The notes under the pieces: generated by a model
What the model was told of the DNA's origin: nothing
Database searches by the model: none
What the model saw: only the letters and a program-made list of their open reading frames with translations
Shown here: piece by piece, positions 34,511-43,438 of the stretch
How positions within the stretch are numbered: the stretch's first letter is position 1
Layout: each line of letters opens with the position of its first letter
Made by a program: the position numbers and the translations under genes
Source: Amycolatopsis nigrescens CSC17Ta-90
GTDB lineage: Bacteria; Actinomycetota; Actinomycetes; Mycobacteriales; Pseudonocardiaceae
NCBI RefSeq assembly: GCF_000384315.1
Contig: NZ_ARVW01000001.1
Span: forward strand, 1,063,746-1,127,745
Length of the DNA: 64,000 nt
Direction of reading: 5' to 3'

Positions 34511-36067
34511 TCAGGCCTTCTGCAGGCCCGGCTTGCCGGCCTGGACCACGTAGCTCACGTCCGTCTTGATCACCACTTTGGCCGGGTCCCGCTCCAGCGC
34601 GTTGGACACCGTCACGAAGTCCGCCTTCATCTGCTGCGGGGTCGCAGTCACCCGCACATACCCGCGTTCGCCCTTGCAGTACTTCACATGCGGGTTGTTC
34701 GCGTACCACCCGGCGGTCGGCGGGGCGGACCCCGCGCTGGTGCTGGTCACCGAAGTGGACACCAGCTCGGAACCCACGATCGGGTCGCTGTGGTCGAAGT
34801 AGTCCTGGCGCAGGTCGGCCGCCCAGTGCCGGTGCACGTCCCCGGTCAGCACGATCGGGTTCGGCACCTTGCGGTCCACCCAACCCTTGGTGATCCGGTC
34901 CCGCGAACCCTGGTAGCCGTTCCACGAGTCCGGCGACTCACAGGTGGAACTCTTGCCGTCGCCGTCCCGCTGGGCGAAGAACACCTGCTGGCCGAGGAAG
35001 TCCCAGGTGCACGGATGCGTCTCGAAAGCCTTGAGCAACCACTGTTCCTGCGCGCTCCCGGTGATCGTCCGCTTCGGATCGCGCATGGTCGTGCAGTTGT
35101 CCCCGGTGGCCTGCGCGTTCCGGTACTGCCGGGTGTCCATCATGTGGAAGCGGGCCAGATTGCCCCAGGCGAGCTGGCGGTACAGCTGGATCGACGCGCC
35201 ACTGGGCTTCGCGGTGGACCGGATCGGCATGTGCTCGTAGAACGCCTGGAAACCCGCCGTCTTGCGGGCCGTGCTGGCCGGGGCGGTGGTGGCGTTCCAG
35301 TTGTTCATCACCTCGTGGTCGTCGAACACCGTGATCCACGGCGCCACCGCGTGCGCGGCCTGGAGGTCTGCGTCGGTCTTGTGCTGGCCGTGCCGGGCCC
35401 GGTAGAGCGCCAGCGTGGCGGTGTCCTCCGGTACCGCGAGCCCGCGCACCTTCAGCTCGGGTCCGCGGCCCGAGGGCTTCTCGTAGATGTAGTCGCCCAT
35501 GAACAACACCAGCTCCGGGTTGTCCGCGACGATCCCGCGGTGCGCGTGGTACCAGCCCTCCTCCCAGTGCTGGCAGGACGCGAAGCAGTACTTCAGCTGG
35601 TTGACCGCGGCTCCGGCGGCCGGCGCGGTGCGGGTCCGCCCGACCGGGGAGATGAAGCCCTCGGTCTTGAACCGGTAGAAGTACTCGCGTCCCGGCTCCA
35701 GGCCGACCGGCTCGATGTGCACGCTGTGCGCCTGTGCCCGCACCGCCGCCGCTGTCCCGTGCTGCACGACCGAACCGAAGGCCTGGTCGTTCGCCAACTC
35801 CCACTCGACGTTGTACGTCGCGTCGGGCATGCCGCCGAAGCCGTCCGGGTTCAGCGGCGCGGGAGCGAGGCGGGTCCACAGCACCACGCTGTCGGGCAGC
35901 GGGTCACCCGAGGCCACCCCCAGTTGGAACGGGTCCCGGATCGCGGGTGCTGCGGCGGTCGTCCTGGCACTCGCCCAGGACGGGATCGAGGAGGGCAGGG
36001 TGACCGCGCCCGAAACGGCTGCGGCGAGCCCGCCGAGCAAAACCCGTCGCCTGTTCACCGTGGCCAT
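34511..36067 (-). CDS. phoD: Secreted alkaline phosphatase D (PhoD)
   Basis: A 518-residue phosphodiesterase/monoesterase exported by the Tat system: the signal NRRRVLLGGLAAAVSG contains the twin-arginine motif. The mature protein has the PhoD N-terminal domain (FQLGVASGDPLPDSVVLWTRLAP) and a calcineurin-like metallophosphatase domain with FASCQ, LFMGDYIYE, VFDDHEVMNNW and VLTGDVHRHW as metal-binding motifs. It releases phosphate from nucleotides, phospholipids or teichoic acids outside the cell and is usually induced by phosphate starvation; no PHO box was identified. Confidence 0.93.
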   Translation of the reverse strand: MATVNRRRVLLGGLAAAVSGAVTLPSSIPSWASARTTAAAPAIRDPFQLGVASGDPLPDSVVLWTRLAPAPLNPDGFGGMPDATYNVEWELANDQAFGSVVQHGTAAAVRAQAHSVHIEPVGLEPGREYFYRFKTEGFISPVGRTRTAPAAGAAVNQLKYCFASCQHWEEGWYHAHRGIVADNPELVLFMGDYIYEKPSGRGPELKVRGLAVPEDTATLALYRARHGQHKTDADLQAAHAVAPWITVFDDHEVMNNWNATTAPASTARKTAGFQAFYEHMPIRSTAKPSGASIQLYRQLAWGNLARFHMMDTRQYRNAQATGDNCTTMRDPKRTITGSAQEQWLLKAFETHPCTWDFLGQQVFFAQRDGDGKSSTCESPDSWNGYQGSRDRITKGWVDRKVPNPIVLTGDVHRHWAADLRQDYFDHSDPIVGSELVSTSVTSTSAGSAPPTAGWYANNPHVKYCKGERGYVRVTATPQQMKADFVTVSNALERDPAKVVIKTDVSYVVQAGKPGLQKA

Positions 36068-36120
36068 GTGAATTCCCTCCGAAACACCTCAGTAACACCT
36101 TCAGTGCAGAAATTGAATTT

Positions 36121-36780
36121 TCAAGATGCGTAATCTGTCAGTCCACCACTGCAGTTCTGCAGAATCGGGTTCGTCGCGGAATAGTCCGCGATGCAGACCT
36201 TGTAGTAGACCCAACTCCCCTTCGGCACGTTCACCGCCTTGTCGACGCTGGTTCCGTTGCCGTTGGAGTTCCACACATAAAGTGGGCCGGCGCCGCCTTC
36301 GAGCCAATAAGCCACCACGGCGGACTTACCGTCACCGGCCCGGTCGTAGACGATGAAGTGCGCGTCCGAGGAACGGAACTGCGCCTCCCCCGCGCAGGCG
36401 CCGGTGGAGCATTCGGCGCTTCCGCTGCCCACCCCGCAGTCCGGGGCGATCCGCCCGGCCGGGGTGGACTTGACATAGCTGTGGGAGATGTAGCCGCGCA
36501 ACGCGGGCACGTAATCCCAGATGGTGCTGGTGCCCAGCGGACCGCTGACCGAGCTTCCGATGGTCTGGCAGTCGATGGTCACGGTTGCGCCATTTGCCAC
36601 CGTGCCCACCGCGGTGGCACTGGTAGTGGGCGCCCGCCGGACATTCAGCGGATCACCGGCGGTCTGCACGGTTCCGCTTGCCGCCAGCGCCGGAAACGCG
36701 CTGACCAGGAGAAAACCACTCGCGGCGGCCAGTATCGCGGCCGTCCGACCAGCCCGTCGCCGGAACGTGGAACGCATCAT
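36121..36780 (-). CDS. Secreted SH3-like-domain protein
   Basis: An exported protein of about 219 residues. After a basic N-terminus (MMRSTFRRRAGR) and signal helix (AAILAAASGFLLVSAFPALA) comes an SH3b-like domain (DPLNVRRAPTTSATAVGTVANGATVTIDCQ...IWDYVPALRGYISHSYVKS), which in relatives binds peptidoglycan, then a Cys-containing C-terminal domain (SDAHFIVYDRAGDGKSAVVAYWLE). The ATG at 36780 lacks a Shine-Dalgarno sequence and lies 22 bases after a heptamer-repeat site, consistent with a leaderless transcript. The SH3 part resembles that of the gene at 40124. Control by the divergent SARP gene is likely. Confidence 0.8.
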   Translation of the reverse strand: MMRSTFRRRAGRTAAILAAASGFLLVSAFPALAASGTVQTAGDPLNVRRAPTTSATAVGTVANGATVTIDCQTIGSSVSGPLGTSTIWDYVPALRGYISHSYVKSTPAGRIAPDCGVGSGSAECSTGACAGEAQFRSSDAHFIVYDRAGDGKSAVVAYWLEGGAGPLYVWNSNGNGTSVDKAVNVPKGSWVYYKVCIADYSATNPILQNCSGGLTDYAS

Positions 36781-36802
36781 ACGATCAGCGTCACTCACAG
36801 GT

Positions 36803-36820
36803 GTACACGACGCGTACAAA
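36803..36820 (-). promoter_or_regulatory. SARP-type direct heptamer repeat upstream of the SH3 protein gene
   Basis: Reading leftward, TTTGTAC-GCGT-CGTGTAC: two YKTGTAY heptamers with a 4-base spacer (11-bp period). The same pattern occurs at 40030, 44175 and 46062. SARP proteins of the AfsR/ActII-ORF4 type bind heptamer repeats of this spacing next to the -10 region. Confidence 0.7.
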
Positions 36821-36926
36821 CATGGGATCATCGTTTACGTTCTGGCCATCCCAATGGTGCTAGCTATCTGGCACAACCCGACTTACCATCCGATTGGATT
36901 GGGGCTCCTGCGCACGGGCGGTAATA

Positions 36927-39860
36927 GTGATTGCGATTTCCTTCCGCGTTTTGGGCCCGCTCGAGGTCACCGTGGCCGGGCGGGCCGTTCCGCTCGGCGG
37001 GCCGAAACCGCGCATGCTGCTGGCCGCACTGCTGATGCAACCGAATGTGGCAGTCTCCACAGACCAGTTGATCGAGGTGTTGTGGCCGAGCAGCACCCCG
37101 CGCTCCGCTTCGGCGAACGTGCGCACCTATGTGCATTCGCTGCGGAGGCGGCTCGCCGAAAGCGCCGCTGAACTGGCCGAACGCATTCAGAGCCGGTCCT
37201 CGGGCTACATCCTGACCGCCGCGCCGGGCGAACTGGACCTGGCCGTGTTCGAGGACCTGGTGGCCACCGCGCAGCGGGCACTGTCCGAAAACGACCCGAA
37301 AACCGCACTTGCGCTCCTTGACGACGCCGACCGGCTGTGGCGCGGCGACGTGCTGGAGGACCTGCCGCACAGCCATATCTGGGGCTCCACCCTGGCCAGG
37401 CTGAGTGAGCTGCGGTTGTCCGTGCAGGAACAGCGGCTGAAGATCCGGATCGAACTCGGCGAGCACCACGACGCGGTGGTCGAGCTGCGCGGACTGCTCG
37501 CCGCCCATCCGCTGCGCGAGGAGCTGTGGCAGCAGCTGATCCTGGCGCTGGAGGCGGGCGGGCGCAAAGCCGAAGCCCTGCAGGCTTACGGACAGGTCGA
37601 GCGGATCCTGCGGGACGAGCTGGACGCCCAGCCGGGTCCGGAGCTGCGCCGGTTGCGGGCCGGGCTGGCCGGTACCGGGCCGACCAAGGCGCCGCCGAAG
37701 CCGCCGTCGGCGTTCCCGGTCTGCCAGCTCCCGCTCGACCTACCCGACTTCACCGGCCGGGACGACCTGGTAGCGGACCTGGTCGACCGGCTGCGGAACC
37801 GGCGAGACTGCGATCAGCCCGCCGTGCTGGTGCTCTCCGGCGCGCCCGGGGTCGGCAAGTCCGCGATGGCCGTGCGGGTGGCGCATGCGGTACGTGCGGA
37901 GTTCCCGGACGGGCAGCTGCATCTCGACCTCGGCGGCACCTCGGTGGCCCCGCGCACGCCGATGGACGTGCTGCCGGAACTGCTGCGCGCACTCGGCGTG
38001 CCGGACGCGGGGATGCCGCGCGGACTCGCCGAACGCGCCGCGCTGCTGCGGTCCAGGCTGGCCCGCCGCCGCCTGTGCCTGGTCTTCGACGACGCGGCGA
38101 ACGCGGCGCAGGTCCGCCCGCTGCTGCCGGGCAGCGGCGGCTGCGCGGTGCTGGTCACCAGCAGGGCCCGGATGCCCGACCTGGCCGGCGCCCGGCCGGT
38201 GGACGTGGACGTGCTGCCCGCCGCCGAGGCCGAACGGCTGCTGGCCGGCATCGTCGGCGCCGGGCGGACCGCCGCCGAACCGGACAGCGCGGAGGCGATC
38301 CTGCGCTGCTGCGGCTACCTGCCGTTGGCGATCAGGGTGGTCGGCGCGAAGCTGACGCACCGACCGGGCTGGACCCTGCGCGTGCTGGCCGAGCGGCTGC
38401 GCGACGAGCACCGGCGGCTGGACGAGCTGCGGGTCGGTGACCTGGCGGTCCGGGCCAGCGTCACACTCAGCTATGACCAGCTGCCGCCGGACGCGGCGCG
38501 CGCCTTCCGCGGGCTCGGCGCGCTGGGCCCGGTGCAGTTCCCCGGCTGGGTGGTGGCCGCGCTGCTGGACCGCCCGTCCGCCGAGGACGTGCTGGACGTG
38601 CTGGTGGACGCGCACCTGGTCGAACTGGTCGGCTCGGACGGCTGCGGTCAGCCGCGCTACCGCCTGCACGACCTGCTGCGCTGCTACGCCGCGGAACAGG
38701 CCGCCCGCGACGACCAGGCCGAGCACCGGGACGCGCAGCGCCGCGTCATCGAGGGCTATCTGGCGATGGCCATCACCGCCGGCGAACGCATGCCCATCCA
38801 CTTCTTCGGCGTGGTGGCGGTGGACGGCCGGGACGAGCTGTGGTGCCCGGAGCGCCCGGACGAGCTCGCGGCCGAGCCGGCGGACTGGTTCGAGGCCGAA
38901 CGGCGAACCGCGGTGGACCTGGTCGACCTGGCCGCGCGGGAAGGGTTCGACGCGCTGGCCTGGCGGCTGACCACGGCGTTCACCCCGTACTTCGACCTGC
39001 GCGGGCACCACGAGGACTGGCACCACACGCACGCGGTCGCGGTCGCCGCGGCCGGGCGGACCGCGGACCTGCGCGGCAAGGCGATCCTGCTGCGCAACCT
39101 CGGCCAGGTGCACATCTACCAGGACGACTACGTCAAGGCGCTGACCGCGTTCGAGGAGTCCCGCCGGCTGTTCGGGCTGGTCGCGGACGACCGGGGGGCG
39201 GCAACCGCGCTCGCCGGGCTAGCCACCGCGCTGCGCTTCCAGGGCGAGCACGAACGTTCCCTCGACCACTGCTACCAGGCGCTGAGCCTGTTCATCCGGG
39301 TCGGCGACCAGCACGGCGAGGCGGTGGCCAGGATCGGCGTCGGCGCGGCCAGGCTGGCGCAGGGCTGCTACTCCTCGGCGGGCCGGTGGTTCACCGAGGC
39401 ATACCAGCTGGCCGCGGCCATCGGCGACCGGCACCGCGAGGCGCACGCGCTGAAGCGGCTGGCCATGCTGCACCAGCACCGCGGCAACCTGGCCGCGGCC
39501 AGGGAGGACGTGGACAGGGCGATCGCCATCTTCAACGAGCTCGGCGACGACCACTGCGTCGGCTACGCGCATCAGCACCTCGGCGAGCTGTACCTGTGCA
39601 GCGGCGAGCTGGCGCACGCCAGGCTGCTGCTGGTGAACTCGCTGAGCGTGCACCGGCGCAACGGCGACCGCCGCTCCGAGGCCGAGGTGGCCGAGCGGCT
39701 CGGCGAGCTGCACGACGCGCTCGGCCAGGCCGACCGGTCCCGCGGCTACTACGAGCGGGCGATGGCGATCTGGCGTGAGCTCTCCGCCGGTCCCCAGGAG
39801 TCGGCGCTCGCCCTGCGGCTGCGGGCCACCACCAACGGCACAGCCGCGCAACTGGCCTGA
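36927..39860 (+). CDS. SARP-family regulator with NB-ARC and TPR domains (AfsR-like)
   Basis: A 977-residue regulator. Order: OmpR-type winged helix (ISFRVLGPLEVTVAGRAVPLGGPKPRMLLAALL), BTAD helical domain (DLAVFEDLVATAQRALSENDPKTALALLDDADRLW...), NB-ARC ATPase with P-loop SGAPGVGKSAM (about residues 305-315) and Walker-B-like LCLVFDDAAN, then TPR repeats over the last 300 residues. AfsR-type SARPs activate genes by binding heptamer direct repeats. GTG 36927 fits the family N-terminus; the frame is open to 36894. It sits amid four promoters with matching repeats and is their probable activator. Confidence 0.9.
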   Translation: MIAISFRVLGPLEVTVAGRAVPLGGPKPRMLLAALLMQPNVAVSTDQLIEVLWPSSTPRSASANVRTYVHSLRRRLAESAAELAERIQSRSSGYILTAAPGELDLAVFEDLVATAQRALSENDPKTALALLDDADRLWRGDVLEDLPHSHIWGSTLARLSELRLSVQEQRLKIRIELGEHHDAVVELRGLLAAHPLREELWQQLILALEAGGRKAEALQAYGQVERILRDELDAQPGPELRRLRAGLAGTGPTKAPPKPPSAFPVCQLPLDLPDFTGRDDLVADLVDRLRNRRDCDQPAVLVLSGAPGVGKSAMAVRVAHAVRAEFPDGQLHLDLGGTSVAPRTPMDVLPELLRALGVPDAGMPRGLAERAALLRSRLARRRLCLVFDDAANAAQVRPLLPGSGGCAVLVTSRARMPDLAGARPVDVDVLPAAEAERLLAGIVGAGRTAAEPDSAEAILRCCGYLPLAIRVVGAKLTHRPGWTLRVLAERLRDEHRRLDELRVGDLAVRASVTLSYDQLPPDAARAFRGLGALGPVQFPGWVVAALLDRPSAEDVLDVLVDAHLVELVGSDGCGQPRYRLHDLLRCYAAEQAARDDQAEHRDAQRRVIEGYLAMAITAGERMPIHFFGVVAVDGRDELWCPERPDELAAEPADWFEAERRTAVDLVDLAAREGFDALAWRLTTAFTPYFDLRGHHEDWHHTHAVAVAAAGRTADLRGKAILLRNLGQVHIYQDDYVKALTAFEESRRLFGLVADDRGAATALAGLATALRFQGEHERSLDHCYQALSLFIRVGDQHGEAVARIGVGAARLAQGCYSSAGRWFTEAYQLAAAIGDRHREAHALKRLAMLHQHRGNLAAAREDVDRAIAIFNELGDDHCVGYAHQHLGELYLCSGELAHARLLLVNSLSVHRRNGDRRSEAEVAERLGELHDALGQADRSRGYYERAMAIWRELSAGPQESALALRLRATTNGTAAQLA

Positions 39861-40029
39861 AGCCGTTCCCGCGCACATCACCTGAACGGGAAAAGCGCGC
39901 CCGATTCCGCACCGACGGAAAACCGCTATAAAAAGCCGGGCCGATCGCGTCGGGAAACCGAGCGAACCTGCCAGAGCTACAGCACGCGCTGTCACCGTTC
40001 GGACAGTACTTCGCCAGATTCCGGCCACG

Positions 40030-40047
40030 TTTGTATCGATCGTGTAC
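40030..40047 (+). promoter_or_regulatory. SARP-type direct heptamer repeat upstream of the MauE-containing operon
   Basis: TTTGTAT-CGAT-CGTGTAC: the YKTGTAY pair with 4-base spacer, 76 bases upstream of the first gene of the four-gene operon. A further single TTTGTAT at 40068 is out of the 11-bp phase and could be part of a -10 element. Confidence 0.7.
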
Positions 40048-40123
40048 ATGCGCGACGCACACTCCGCTTTGTATCCGGCACCGCCGGTTACCAATACCTC
40101 CATGTGGTGGAAAGGAGCCCGGC

Positions 40124-41413
40124 ATGGTCCGGTCTTCGGTGTCCCGGTCGCCTGGCCGCTTCCCCCGGCTCAGGCGCCTGACCGCGGCCGCCGTGCTCGC
40201 TCCGGTCGCCGTGCTGATTCCGGCCGGAACCGCGACGGCTCAGGCCGGGCCGGGCATCGGCTGGCAGGCCGACCTTTCCACTGTGGACGGGGATGACGTC
40301 AACGTCCGGTTCGACGGCGCACTGCGCCTGACCGAGCCCCGCACGGGCCCGGCCGGTGACCACGGTGATCTCAGCGACCTCGGCGACCTCGGTGACCACG
40401 GAGCCGGGCACGAAGGTCAGCTGCTGCTCCCCGAGCGCGCACTGGACCGGCCGGTCGACCGGATCCGCGCGGAGGTCGACGCGGTGACCCCGGCGGGTTC
40501 GGCAGTGCACGTGTCCGTGCGGGGCAGGCTGGACGAGCGGACGTGGACCGAGTGGCAGCCGGCGCCCGCGGTGCTGCCCCGGCCGGTGCGGGCCGTGCAG
40601 GTCCGGATCGAACTTCGTTCGGGCAACCCCGCGGGCGCCTCGCCGGTGGTGTCCGCGGTCCGGCTCACCGGCGAGAACAGCGGCAGCACGGCCGCGCCAA
40701 GGGCCGCCGTCGCCGAACCGCTCACCTACCGGGTGTTCGCCACCCGCGAGGGCCTGGTCGGCGGGCAGACCGCGAACGGGCACATCATCACCGCACGCGA
40801 CCACTTCGTCTCCTTTCCTTCCGGAAAGTCGCTGTCTCCCAAGGGAACCGGCGACTACACGGTGCGGGTCTGCCGGGAAGACCGCAGCCGCTGCGAATAC
40901 GCGCCGGTCTGGGAGAAGGGGCCGTGGAACATCCGTGACGACTACTGGAACCCGTCCGCGCAACGCCAGATGTGGCAGGACCTGCCGCAGGGCAAGCCGG
41001 AGGCGCAGGCCGCGTACCAGGACGGCTACAACGGCGGCCGCGACGACAAGAACCGCAAGGTGGCCAACCCCGCCGGGATCGACCTGGCGGACGGCACCTA
41101 CTGGGACGGCCTGAAACTGACCGGCAACGCCTGGGTCGACATCACCTATCTGTGGACCGGTGCCGGGCCGACCGCGGTGGTGGGCACCGAAGGCGGCCCG
41201 CTGAACGTGCGCGCGGACGCGTCCACCTCCGCCGCGATCAAGGGCTTCGCCGCGAACTACGCCAAGGTCACCATCGAATGCCAGATCGAAGGCCAGACCG
41301 TCACCGGCAGGTACGGCACCAGCAATATCTGGCACCGCATCGGCCAGGACCACTACGTGTCCGACACCTACCTCCAGAGCGGGACCGGCCGCCCGGTCGC
41401 CCCGAAATGCTGA
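40124..41413 (+). CDS. Secreted SH3-like-domain protein, first gene of the MauE operon
   Basis: A 429-residue exported protein: signal peptide to about residue 40 (LTAAAVLAPVAVLIPAGTATA), a beta-sandwich-like N-terminal region with a low-complexity insert (GDHGDLSDLGDLGDHG), a central conserved domain (YRVFATREGLVGGQTANGH ... NAWVDITYLWTG) and a C-terminal SH3b-like domain (GPLNVRADASTSAAIKGFAANYAKVTIECQ ... HYVSDTYLQ) like that of the gene at 36121. ATG 40124 has AAAGGAG 8 bases upstream. It probably attaches to the cell wall. A heptamer-repeat site precedes it. No catalytic motif was recognised. Confidence 0.8.
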   Translation: MVRSSVSRSPGRFPRLRRLTAAAVLAPVAVLIPAGTATAQAGPGIGWQADLSTVDGDDVNVRFDGALRLTEPRTGPAGDHGDLSDLGDLGDHGAGHEGQLLLPERALDRPVDRIRAEVDAVTPAGSAVHVSVRGRLDERTWTEWQPAPAVLPRPVRAVQVRIELRSGNPAGASPVVSAVRLTGENSGSTAAPRAAVAEPLTYRVFATREGLVGGQTANGHIITARDHFVSFPSGKSLSPKGTGDYTVRVCREDRSRCEYAPVWEKGPWNIRDDYWNPSAQRQMWQDLPQGKPEAQAAYQDGYNGGRDDKNRKVANPAGIDLADGTYWDGLKLTGNAWVDITYLWTGAGPTAVVGTEGGPLNVRADASTSAAIKGFAANYAKVTIECQIEGQTVTGRYGTSNIWHRIGQDHYVSDTYLQSGTGRPVAPKC

Positions 41414-41477
41414 CCCTGCACGAGAAATCCCTGCAAGCCCCTGCAAGTGAAGGAAAGTAACCAGCGAGGGAGAAGAG

Positions 41478-41909
41478 ATGGCGGGACAAGAGATCGGTCT
41501 GTTGGCCGCGGCCAACAGTGAAGCGTCATGGTTCTGCTGCGGACCGGCATGGGGCCGGTGCAGCGCGGCGGGCGGCGGCGCCTGCGGGAACTGCAAGTCG
41601 GGCAGCTACCACTGCGCGTGGCCGAACGCCTCGCAAGCCTGTTTCGACATCACCCGACCCGACCGCTGCGGCGACACGCTCACCCGCCGCGGCTGCGGGC
41701 ACACCTTCTACGTCAAGCATCTGTGCGGCACCAAGGAGATCGGGGTCAAGATCGCGGACTGCGGCCCGGACACCGACCGCTGGTGCGGGGAGCAGAAGTG
41801 CTGCAGCGGGAAATGCGCGACCAACCGGCTGATCGACCTGACGCCCGCCGCGTTCAGCGCGATCGGCAGCCTCGACGCCGGCCTCATCCCCGTCCAGTTC
41901 CGTAGTTAG
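41478..41909 (+). CDS. Cysteine-rich double-psi beta-barrel-like protein
   Basis: A 143-residue protein with about 15 cysteines, several paired (FCC, CGNC, KCCSGKC). The C-terminal half (GVKIADCGPDTDRWCGEQ...NRLIDLTPAAFSAIGSLDAGLIPVQ) follows the RlpA/expansin DPBB pattern, whose ADCGP and IDLTPAAF segments are diagnostic; expansin-like proteins loosen wall polymers without hydrolysis. No ordinary signal peptide is visible at the N-terminus (MAGQEIGLLAAANSEASWF). GAGGGAGAAGAG precedes the ATG. The neighbouring MauE-like gene suggests that its disulfides need a dedicated redox partner. How it leaves the cell is unclear. Confidence 0.75.
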   Translation: MAGQEIGLLAAANSEASWFCCGPAWGRCSAAGGGACGNCKSGSYHCAWPNASQACFDITRPDRCGDTLTRRGCGHTFYVKHLCGTKEIGVKIADCGPDTDRWCGEQKCCSGKCATNRLIDLTPAAFSAIGSLDAGLIPVQFRS

Positions 41910-41919
41910 GAGCACCGCC

Positions 41920-42531
41920 ATGTCTACTGTGGATCGAAGAAGGTTCCTGACCAGGGCGGTGCTCGGCGGTGCCGCCACCGTGGCCGGCGCGACCGCGCTC
42001 GGCTCGGTGTCCCCCGAGGTCGCGCTCGCCGAGCAGGACGCCAACGTCGGCCTCGGCGCGGACCTGTACGACCCGAACTTCATAGAGGGCCGGATCACCG
42101 GGATCAAGGACAACATGCTGTGGGTGACCAGTTCCGACCGGTCCTACCACCGCATCCACGTCACCAACGGGACGAGCATCTGGAAGCTGCGGCACACCAC
42201 CTTCGCCGACGCGGAGGTCGGTGATGGGCTCTACGCGCGCGGTGTCCGGCTGGACGACGGCACGCTGGCCGCGGACTCGGTGTGGCTGAACATCGTCAAC
42301 CTGCGCACCACGATCGTCGGCATGTCGGCGAACGTGCTGCATCTGGACAGCGGCAGCGAGCGGGTGGTGGGGCACGTCGTGCCGGGCACCACGGCCGCGG
42401 TCTACAACAGCACCCCGGCGGTCCGGGACCTGTCGATGGTGCAGGTGGGCAGGCACGCCCAGGTGATCGGCGCCTGGGTGCCGGAGACCAACGAGGTGCA
42501 GATCTCCACGCTGTACACCTCCGCCGCTTGA
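41920..42531 (+). CDS. Tat-exported small beta-barrel protein
   Basis: A 203-residue protein with a twin-arginine signal (DRRRFLTRAVLGGAATVAG) cleaved near VALAEQ. The mature part consists of repeated short beta-strand modules (FIEGRITGIKDNMLWVTSSDRSYHRIHVTNGTSIWK ... VGDGLYARGVRLDDGTLAADSVWLNIVN), like an OB-fold/DUF5666-type barrel. ATG 41920 has TTAGGAG upstream, 10 bases after the Cys-rich gene. Tat export implies folding or cofactor loading in the cytoplasm, or piggy-back export of a partner such as the Cys-rich protein (inference). Confidence 0.75.
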   Translation: MSTVDRRRFLTRAVLGGAATVAGATALGSVSPEVALAEQDANVGLGADLYDPNFIEGRITGIKDNMLWVTSSDRSYHRIHVTNGTSIWKLRHTTFADAEVGDGLYARGVRLDDGTLAADSVWLNIVNLRTTIVGMSANVLHLDSGSERVVGHVVPGTTAAVYNSTPAVRDLSMVQVGRHAQVIGAWVPETNEVQISTLYTSAA

Positions 42532-42544
42532 AAGGAGTCTCCGG

Positions 42545-43372
42545 ATGCTCCACTGGATCGCGGCAACTCAGCTGGTCTTCGTCGCCGGGGCACTGGCGGC
42601 GGCCGGCGTGTTCAAACTGTGGGCGCGCGGCGCGCCGGTCGCGGCAAGGCGGTCCGCGCTCGCCAGGGTGCTCGGCAAGGAACGGGCGGTGGCCGCCTTC
42701 AAACTGATCGGCATGGCGGAACTGGCGATCGCGGCGGCACTGCTGCTGGCACCGCTGGTGCCGGCGGGACCGTACGCCGCCGTGCTGGCCACCGGCTGGA
42801 GCACCGGCATGCTCGGTTATCTGGGCTATGCCAAGGTGTCCGCGCCGGGTTCTTCGTGCGGTTGCCTGAGCGCGAAGGAGGCTCCGATCACCTGGCGAGC
42901 GTTCGCCAGGGCCGGGCTGCTGGTGGCCGCTTCGGCGGCCGCCGTCTTCAGCACCCCGGAGATCACCGCCCCGCTGGCGATGGCGGCGCTGCTGCTCGCC
43001 GAGGCCGCGCTGTTCGTGGCGCTGTCCGCCGAGCTCGACCACCGATGGCTGCTGCCGTTGCGCCGTTTCCGGGCGCGGCTGCGGCATCCGCTGCGGGAGA
43101 CCGTCAGCACCGAGGTCCCGCTGCAGGCAACCCTGCAGCAGCTCTACCGCAGTACCGCCTACCGGTCGGCACACGACCTGATCTCCTCGGCGGTGCTGGA
43201 TCACTGGGATGAACGGGAATGGCGGATGGTCACCTTCGCCACCCGTCAGGGCGAGCAACGGGCCATCGTGGTGTTCGCCGTTCCCCGGCTGACCGACGAT
43301 CCGGACCAAGTCCGCGCCGCGCTGGTCCCCGATCCCGACCCCCACGGTGCCGACGCCGTGCCCGTCGGCTGA
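42545..43372 (+). CDS. MauE/DoxX-like membrane protein
   Basis: A 275-residue protein with four to five N-terminal membrane helices (about 5-25, 48-70, 75-95, 118-160) and a soluble C-terminal extension of about 100 residues. The SCGC motif near residue 105 lies in the loop where MauE-family proteins carry a redox-active Cys pair. In methylamine dehydrogenase systems MauE is needed for the disulfide-rich light chain. Here it ends an operon with a 15-cysteine protein, implying a similar disulfide role. ATG 42545 has AAAGGAG 7 bases upstream. The C-terminal extension is unusual for MauE. Confidence 0.82.
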   Translation: MLHWIAATQLVFVAGALAAAGVFKLWARGAPVAARRSALARVLGKERAVAAFKLIGMAELAIAAALLLAPLVPAGPYAAVLATGWSTGMLGYLGYAKVSAPGSSCGCLSAKEAPITWRAFARAGLLVAASAAAVFSTPEITAPLAMAALLLAEAALFVALSAELDHRWLLPLRRFRARLRHPLRETVSTEVPLQATLQQLYRSTAYRSAHDLISSAVLDHWDEREWRMVTFATRQGEQRAIVVFAVPRLTDDPDQVRAALVPDPDPHGADAVPVG

Positions 43373-43382
43373 CACCGAAAAC

Positions 43383-43422
43383 CCCGAAGGCCACTTTCAC
43401 GCGGGTGAAAGTGGCCTTCGGG
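43383..43422. terminator. Bidirectional terminator between the MauE operon and the M23 peptidase gene
   Basis: Perfect 18-base arms (CCCGAAGGCCACTTTCAC and complement) around a 4-base loop, 10 bases after the rightward operon and 16 bases from the end of the leftward gene. Confidence 0.88.
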
Positions 43423-43438
43423 CTTTCGGGGAACGGAA

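Noticed and set aside
41478..43372. A methylamine dehydrogenase (mau) operon
   Set aside because: Only the MauE-like membrane protein is present; the Cys-rich protein has a double-psi-barrel pattern and no tryptophan tryptophylquinone light-chain signature, and there is no heavy chain.
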